Of a DNA stretch of 10,384 nucleotides, positions 6,083 through 10,384 are shown piece by piece. Numbering within the stretch: the first letter of the stretch is position 1; every line of letters starts with the position of its first letter. The position numbers and the translations under genes were made by a program. Source of the DNA: Desulfobacterales bacterium. Its GTDB lineage: Bacteria > Desulfobacterota > Desulfobacteria > Desulfobacterales > DAOWNP01. The stretch is taken from assembly GCA_030149595.1 (NCBI GenBank), contig JASFBI010000030.1, forward strand, positions 1 through 10,384. Direction: 5' to 3'. Below the pieces are notes generated by a model that was given only the letters and a program-made list of their open reading frames with translations, did not search any database and was not told the origin of the DNA.

Positions 6083-7051
6083 ATGTATAAGCTAATTATT
6101 CAGATATTAACATTACATATTTTAGTTTTTTGTTTAACAACAAGTTCTTTTGCAGTGTCAACTCTTTCGTGGGCAGAGAGTCCTGGAGATGTTACTGGTT
6201 ACAGATTAAAATATGGTATATCTCCCGGTATGTATGAAACTGTAAAAGATGTTGGTATGCAAACTTCATATACTTTATCCGACTTGAATCTGGATGAAAG
6301 TTTAACATATTATTTTACTGTAACCGCATATAATAATTATGGAGAAAGCCTGCCTTCAAATGAGGTAATATGGGAAATAATGCAGCTGACTCTTTCGTGG
6401 GCAGAGAGTCCTGGAAATGTTACTGGTTACAGATTAAAATATGGTACATCTTCTGGTGTGTATAGTACTGTAAAAGATACTGGTATACGAACAACTTATA
6501 CTTTATCTGATGAAAATATAGATGAAAATTTAATATATTATTTTACTGTAAACGCATATAATGAATATGGGGAGAGTTTGCCTTCAAATGAGGTAAGCTG
6601 GAAAGGAGATACTGTACCACCACTGCCTGCAGGTGAGCTTTCAGCAGCAGTGTTAAACTGTCAGATTGATTTAAACTGGGCTGCATCTGCTGAATCATCT
6701 GATATTGCTGGGTATAGAGTTTATATAGGTTTGAAAAGCCGTCAATATGGTTCTCCTATTTCAATTAGACCTTATATTACAAATTATTTAACAACTGCAA
6801 TTTCAGCAGGGAATGTCTATTATTGTGCTGTGACTTCTGTAGATAATGCAGCTAATGAGAGCGGTTTTTCAAATGAAGTCATAGTCAATCTTTTTGGAGC
6901 TGGAGCTTTTGCACAATCTTTTGTGCAATTTTATGGTCAGTCTAACATAGCTGAAATGGTTGTAGCAGATTTTGATAAAGATTCTGATGTTGATGGAGAT
7001 GACCTTGCTAAATTTGCAGCATCATATACAGCAGATAATGGTTGTGAATAA
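6083..7051 (+). CDS. Secreted protein with three fibronectin type III domains and one dockerin-like calcium loop
   Basis: The 322-residue protein has a Sec signal, MYKLIIQILTLHILVFCLTTSSFA, cleaved near residue 24. Three Fn3 domains follow at about 26-99, 102-175 and 178-270. Each has the tryptophan strand (LSWAESPG or LNWAAS), a GYRLKYG or GYRVYIG strand, and YYFTVTAYN or YYCAVTSVD before SNEV. The C-terminal segment DFDKDSDVDGDDLAKFAASY (296-315) is a single Asp-rich EF-hand or dockerin-type loop that should bind calcium. A full dockerin would carry two such loops. No membrane anchor, LPXTG or PEP-CTERM tail is present, so it is probably released or held non-covalently at the surface. Fn3 domains 1 and 2 are near copies. 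A short gap links it to the membrane/HEAT gene upstream, and a hairpin follows the stop. An adhesin or polymer-binding role is a guess. The open frame extends 16 codons upstream to TTG 6035, but the Shine-Dalgarno supports 6083. Confidence 0.85.
   Translation: MYKLIIQILTLHILVFCLTTSSFAVSTLSWAESPGDVTGYRLKYGISPGMYETVKDVGMQTSYTLSDLNLDESLTYYFTVTAYNNYGESLPSNEVIWEIMQLTLSWAESPGNVTGYRLKYGTSSGVYSTVKDTGIRTTYTLSDENIDENLIYYFTVNAYNEYGESLPSNEVSWKGDTVPPLPAGELSAAVLNCQIDLNWAASAESSDIAGYRVYIGLKSRQYGSPISIRPYITNYLTTAISAGNVYYCAVTSVDNAANESGFSNEVIVNLFGAGAFAQSFVQFYGQSNIAEMVVADFDKDSDVDGDDLAKFAASYTADNGCE
6161..6602 (+). repeat. Tandem duplication of an Fn3-encoding unit (228-base period)
   Basis: The copy starting at 6161 is repeated from 6389 in frame, a shift of 76 codons. 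The first 58 bases match at 57 positions (ACTCTTTCGTGGGCAGAGAG and onward). Identity then drops, but the two Fn3 domains remain alignable to their SNEV ends. The third Fn3 domain is not a copy at DNA level. Confidence 0.9.
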
Positions 7052-7088
7052 AAGGTATATTTTTAAAAAATATCTGTAAACCTTTTTT
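7049..7088 (+). terminator. Probable terminator after the Fn3 gene
   Basis: AAAGGT (7051-7056) pairs with ACCTTT (7080-7085). An inner ATATTTTT/AAAAATAT pairing adds to the stem, and six T bases follow at 7083-7088. The stem is AT-rich and has a bulge (CTGTAA), so strength is uncertain. It overlaps the stop codon. Confidence 0.5.
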
Positions 7089-7175
7089 ATAACATCATGG
7101 CAGAATTATCTGCCACAACGAAAATTGAAACTCTCATGATTACGATCTGTTGGACAGAGTTTCATATAAAGTATA

Positions 7176-7221
7176 ATACAAAAACAGTGACAGTAAAAGT
7201 TAACTTTTACTGTCACTGTTT
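7176..7221 (-). terminator. Perfect 40-base palindrome, terminator for the minus-strand genes
   Basis: Bases 7182-7221 are an exact palindrome whose half-site is AAACAGTGACAGTAAAAGTT. On the minus strand it is followed by a T-rich tail (TTTTTGTATT), as expected of an intrinsic terminator. It lies 43 bases past the stop of the coiled-coil protein gene. On the plus strand no T-tract follows (TTTAACCGC), so it acts mainly leftward. It sits between two convergent transcription units. Confidence 0.75.
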
Positions 7222-7264
7222 AACCGCAGTAATAATTTGTTGGCTATATTATCCCTTAGAAAAT

Positions 7265-8416
7265 TTAAAGTTTGTCAATATATACCAAGTCTTTGTGTTG
7301 AGTTGTTTTGGTTCCTATGGCAAGAATATTTATTTTACCATCTTTGGTATGCCTGAAATAAAGTCTGCCCTTATATGCTATAAGAACTTCAAAGGAAGGG
7401 GTTTTATTATCTTTTTTAGAAAAAACTTTTCTTTTTATGGAGACTTTTGTAAAGTCTTCGTTAAGATGATGGATAACCTCTTCACATTTAATCTTAGCTT
7501 CACTTTCCAAGGAGACAAACCCTTCTAATGCACGCTTGTCAAATAATATATTTTTATATAACACTTTAAAACGCTTTGATAAAGCCTCGGATGCTTTATC
7601 AATCTGTTTCTTTTCTTTTACTTTTGCATAATCAAGCTCTTTTATTCTATGCTTTAAGGAATCTATATATTCCTGCTGATCTTTTAATAAAGATGTATTT
7701 TTTTCAAGTTCTTCTTCATAAAGAGATATCTCCTCAAGCATTTCATCTTCGTTTTTTATTACCTTTAATTTTTCCTTTTCAAGTTCTTTTTTTACATTAA
7801 GCAGATCACTTAAAAGTTTTGAGCGTTTTTGCTCATGAATAAAAGCCTGCTTTGCATAACGTGCATGTTTTTCTTCAAGCCCTTTTATTCTTCGGTTTTT
7901 TATAAATTCATGTTTTTCTGCTTTTTGTGCTCCAATATTATAAAAACAGTAGATTATAATCAGTGAAATAAAAATATAGAAGGAAAATATGAAATATGAA
8001 ATTTTTGTGTCATAGGGAATAATAATATCAACTTTTACTAAGATTCCATCTTTCAAAAAAGTGTAATTTTCAGAAGCAATAGATATTGATTTATCAATAT
8101 AAAAGTCAGTACTGTCCTGTTGATAAAAAAAAGGAAATAACCTTATCCCTGTTTTTGTTTCAATTACTATATTGGTTTGAACTCCCCATGTAATCAAAAG
8201 TTTGTTTTTTAAATAAATAGAAATATTTTTTTTTATGGCATCTCTTAGTGTAATAGTACCTTTAAAAAGAGGGTATGTATCACCTGTGCATATTTCTTCT
8301 ATTTCTTCTGTATATTTTTTTTTAAAATATGATTCTGAAAAATGAAGCGTAAATAAAAAAAGCACAGGTGGTATAAGAATACATAAAAAAAGTATTTTAA
8401 AAGGTAAAAACTTCAT
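7265..8416 (-). CDS. Two-TM membrane protein with a long coiled coil and a RelE/ParE-like C-terminal domain
   Basis: The 383-residue protein has a membrane segment at about 6-24 and an extracytoplasmic domain at 25-138. A second membrane segment lies at 139-158. A charged coiled coil (about 165-285, rich in E, K and L) and a C-terminal domain of about 100 residues follow in the cytoplasm. The topology resembles a transmembrane sensor, but no kinase, GGDEF or methyl-accepting motif is present. The C-terminal domain runs RFKVLYKNILFDKRALEGF, then a helix AKIKCEEVIHHLNE, then strands FEVLIAYKGRLYFRHTKDG and KINILAIGTKTTQHKDL. That order and the YKGR...R...DGKI.IL..G.K pattern recall RelE/ParE/HigB toxins. 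The fold call is by eye only. I place the start at ATG 8416; a GTG at 8425 in the same frame would add three residues. It lies downstream of the TPR gene on the same strand and is followed by a strong palindrome terminator. Confidence 0.75.
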   Translation of the reverse strand: MKFLPFKILFLCILIPPVLFLFTLHFSESYFKKKYTEEIEEICTGDTYPLFKGTITLRDAIKKNISIYLKNKLLITWGVQTNIVIETKTGIRLFPFFYQQDSTDFYIDKSISIASENYTFLKDGILVKVDIIIPYDTKISYFIFSFYIFISLIIIYCFYNIGAQKAEKHEFIKNRRIKGLEEKHARYAKQAFIHEQKRSKLLSDLLNVKKELEKEKLKVIKNEDEMLEEISLYEEELEKNTSLLKDQQEYIDSLKHRIKELDYAKVKEKKQIDKASEALSKRFKVLYKNILFDKRALEGFVSLESEAKIKCEEVIHHLNEDFTKVSIKRKVFSKKDNKTPSFEVLIAYKGRLYFRHTKDGKINILAIGTKTTQHKDLVYIDKL

Positions 8417-8492
8417 ATTCCCCACTTAAAATATAACCAACTGTTGACAGATTGTTACTCCAAAGAAAGTTTAATTAGTCCCTGTTATGTTT

Positions 8493-10384
8493 TTATTGTA
8501 ATTTTGCCAATAACTTCCTTGCTTTATATGCTTCTGGAAAATTATTATCCATGGTTAAAGCTTTAGTAATAAATTTTATTGCAAGATCTTTGTTATTTTT
8601 TTTATTGTAAGCAAGACCTAAATGAAAATTAACAATGGCAACTGGTTTTTTAAAAATACTTTCTTTAAATTCGGCTATTGCATTATCGTATAACTCTTTT
8701 TTGTAATATACCCAGCCAAGTGTATCCATTATTTTAGAATCTTTTGGAAATTTTTCTTTGGATAGTTTTGCACATGCAAGGGCATAATCAAGATCTTTAT
8801 CTTGTTCTGCCAGTAAATATGCAAGGTTATTTGCTGCTGGAACAAATTCAGGATTTATTTTAAGGGCTTCTCTATAATTTTGTTCAGCAAGATTAATTTT
8901 TTTTTGTGCATCATATATGGTGCCAAGCATCATATATGAGACAACCTGTTTGGGGTTTTTTTTTAATATCTCTTTATATTTATTAAGAGCTTTATCATCT
9001 TTTTTTTCAATTCTGTATATTCTTGCAAGGGCATAATACGGTTTAAGAAAATTATCATCAGCCTGGATAGCTTTGTTAAAAGATGCTTCAGCATTAACCA
9101 TATCTTTTTTTATAAGATAGACATTCCCCTCCATGTGATGTGCAAAAGCAATAAGAGCTGGTTGTTTTTTGAAAATTTTTATTTGCTGTTTGCATTTATT
9201 TAAAGCTTGGGTAAAATCTCCTTTTGCAGCATTGGTTAAAACAAGCTGCTTAAAAACATCCAAAAGGTTAGGATTTATAGATTGTGCTTTTTCAAGATTT
9301 TTTATGGATAGATCATAATTTTTATTAAAACGATGAACAAGGCCTAATCTGTAGTAACCCACAGGCTTATCAGGATATATTGTTGTTATAGATTTAAAAA
9401 GCTTCTGGGCTTTCTTTTTTTTACCTTCATACATGTAAGAATTACCCATAATAAGAGTTGCTTTAAGGTTATAAGGCCTAATGCGTAAGACTTTTTCAGC
9501 ATGCTGTTTTGCAAGCTCATAATTTTGTTCCTTCATATAAATATCTGACAGGAAAAGATTTGCCTTTATATGTTTAGGTGCAAACTCTATGGTTTTTGCC
9601 AAAAACTGTTTTGCAATTCTATTCTCTTTTTTTGCTGCATGAAAGATCCCTTTAAAGTAATAAGCGTTAATATACTTTGGTTCATCGGTTATTATACCAT
9701 TTAATATTTCTATAGCTTCTGAAAAGTTTCCTTTTAAACCTTTAATCTGAGAATCAAGTAAGCGGGCAGATAAATATCCTTTATTTTCAGTTAAAACTTT
9801 TTCAACAAGTTTTTTTGCCTTGTTTATTTTTCCATTTTTAAAATAAAATTCAGCAAGCAGTACTTTTATTTTAAGATTTTTTGTATCAAGGGCTATGCCT
9901 TTTTTATAAATTTTTTCTGTTTTATTTTTTTTACCGGTGGATTCATAGAATCTTGCCAGTATAATATAATTTTTTATATTTTTAGTATCTGTTCCCAGTG
10001 CTTTTGCATAAGCTTGTTCTGCTTTTTTAATTTTTTTAATTTTATAATAAAAATGACCTAAAATAGTATAGAGTCTGGAAATATTTGGGTTTTTCTCTAT
10101 ACAGATTTTTATCATTTTTTCTGCATTATCATATTTTTTTTGATTTACATAAAAATTAAAAAGAGCAAGTTGAGGATTAATTGATTTTGCATCTATTTCA
10201 GAAGCAATTTTTAAGTTTTTTTCAGCCTCATTAATATTTTCAGTCTTTATATAAACTCTGGCAATACCTGTATATGCAGCAACGCTTTTATTATCCAACT
10301 CAATAATCTTTTTAAAGATTGTCTTTGCTTTGTCAAGTTTTTTGTCTATTTCATAAATACCGGATAAAAGAAAAAGAGCAGAAA
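8493..10384 (-). CDS. TPR-repeat protein, 5' end beyond the window
   Basis: The frame is open to the right edge, giving at least 629 residues. A TTG at 10298 is not the true start, because TPR sequence (SALFLLSGIYEIDKKLDKAK) continues in frame upstream of it. The visible part is almost wholly tetratricopeptide repeats, about 18 units of 34 residues. Examples are NPQLALFNFYVNQKKYDNAE, SYMMLGTIYDAQKKINLAEQ and TLGWVYYKKELYDNAIAEF, each ending in a P-rich helix turn such as INPEF. Such solenoids bind partner proteins. The arrangement and length resemble large TPR proteins of envelope or exopolysaccharide systems, including the PrsT type tied to exosortase. No exosortase, PEP-CTERM or glycosyltransferase gene is in view, so I do not assign one. 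The protein is lysine-rich and has no cysteine-based or catalytic motif. The C-terminus ends in a partial repeat (ARKLLAKLQ). The coiled-coil membrane protein follows after 76 bases on the same strand, suggesting a shared transcript. Confidence 0.9.
   Translation of the reverse strand, partial: SALFLLSGIYEIDKKLDKAKTIFKKIIELDNKSVAAYTGIARVYIKTENINEAEKNLKIASEIDAKSINPQLALFNFYVNQKKYDNAEKMIKICIEKNPNISRLYTILGHFYYKIKKIKKAEQAYAKALGTDTKNIKNYIILARFYESTGKKNKTEKIYKKGIALDTKNLKIKVLLAEFYFKNGKINKAKKLVEKVLTENKGYLSARLLDSQIKGLKGNFSEAIEILNGIITDEPKYINAYYFKGIFHAAKKENRIAKQFLAKTIEFAPKHIKANLFLSDIYMKEQNYELAKQHAEKVLRIRPYNLKATLIMGNSYMYEGKKKKAQKLFKSITTIYPDKPVGYYRLGLVHRFNKNYDLSIKNLEKAQSINPNLLDVFKQLVLTNAAKGDFTQALNKCKQQIKIFKKQPALIAFAHHMEGNVYLIKKDMVNAEASFNKAIQADDNFLKPYYALARIYRIEKKDDKALNKYKEILKKNPKQVVSYMMLGTIYDAQKKINLAEQNYREALKINPEFVPAANNLAYLLAEQDKDLDYALACAKLSKEKFPKDSKIMDTLGWVYYKKELYDNAIAEFKESIFKKPVAIVNFHLGLAYNKKNNKDLAIKFITKALTMDNNFPEAYKARKLLAKLQ

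Noticed and set aside
7097..7528. Plus-strand 143-codon frame.
   Set aside because: It overlaps the convincing coiled-coil protein gene on the other strand, crosses the terminator palindrome and has low-complexity content.
8426..8492. Possible promoter (TATATT box) in front of the coiled-coil protein gene.
   Set aside because: No -35 box lies at proper spacing, and AT-rich sequence gives many such boxes by chance.
8493..10298. TPR gene starting at TTG 10298 as a complete gene.
   Set aside because: The same frame continues upstream with TPR sequence to the edge of the window, so the gene is truncated by the window.

Overview
The window is AT-rich throughout (about 30% G+C by eye) and looks like the chromosome of a Gram-negative anaerobe that makes or salvages corrinoids. 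Exported proteins with Sec-type signals, a periplasmic binding protein and a single dockerin-like Asp loop after Fn3 domains are all compatible with a low-GC Desulfobacterota (Desulfobacterales-like) bacterium. That placement is an inference from style, not a proven one. No rRNA, tRNA, insertion sequence, CRISPR array or phage gene was seen.

Region 1 (1-4320, all on the minus strand) is a vitamin B12 operon. In transcription order it has a good sigma70-type promoter (TTGACA, 17-nt spacer, TATTTT), a textbook cobalamin riboswitch aptamer (about 4283-4133), an intrinsic terminator that probably serves as the expression platform, and an 86-residue protein of unknown function. These are followed by a BtuC-type permease, a BtuD-type ATPase, a BtuF-type binding protein and cobyrinate a,c-diamide synthase (CobB/CbiA), which runs off the left edge. 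The three transporter genes are 2-3 nt apart. The set joins corrinoid import to corrinoid-ring amidation under B12 feedback. Two points are unusual: CobB appears to start at an ATC codon behind a perfect AGGAGG, and the ATPase has Gln in place of the H-loop His.

Region 2 (4502-7088, plus strand) holds two genes probably read together. One encodes a multi-pass membrane protein with a cytoplasmic HEAT-like tail. The other encodes a secreted protein with three fibronectin type III domains and one Asp-rich calcium-loop motif. The first two Fn3 domains are a recent tandem duplication. I do not know the function of either protein; a cell-surface or export role is the reasonable guess.

Region 3 (7182-10384, minus strand) converges on region 2. 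A TPR-repeat protein that is open at the right edge is followed by a two-TM coiled-coil protein whose C-terminal domain resembles the RelE/ParE fold. A 40-nt perfect palindrome with a T-tract terminates this strand, and a weaker plus-strand terminator faces it.

The strongest leads are the ATC start, the H-loop substitution, the riboswitch-controlled 86-residue protein, and the membrane-anchored RelE/ParE-like protein. None amounts to a clearly new system on sequence alone.
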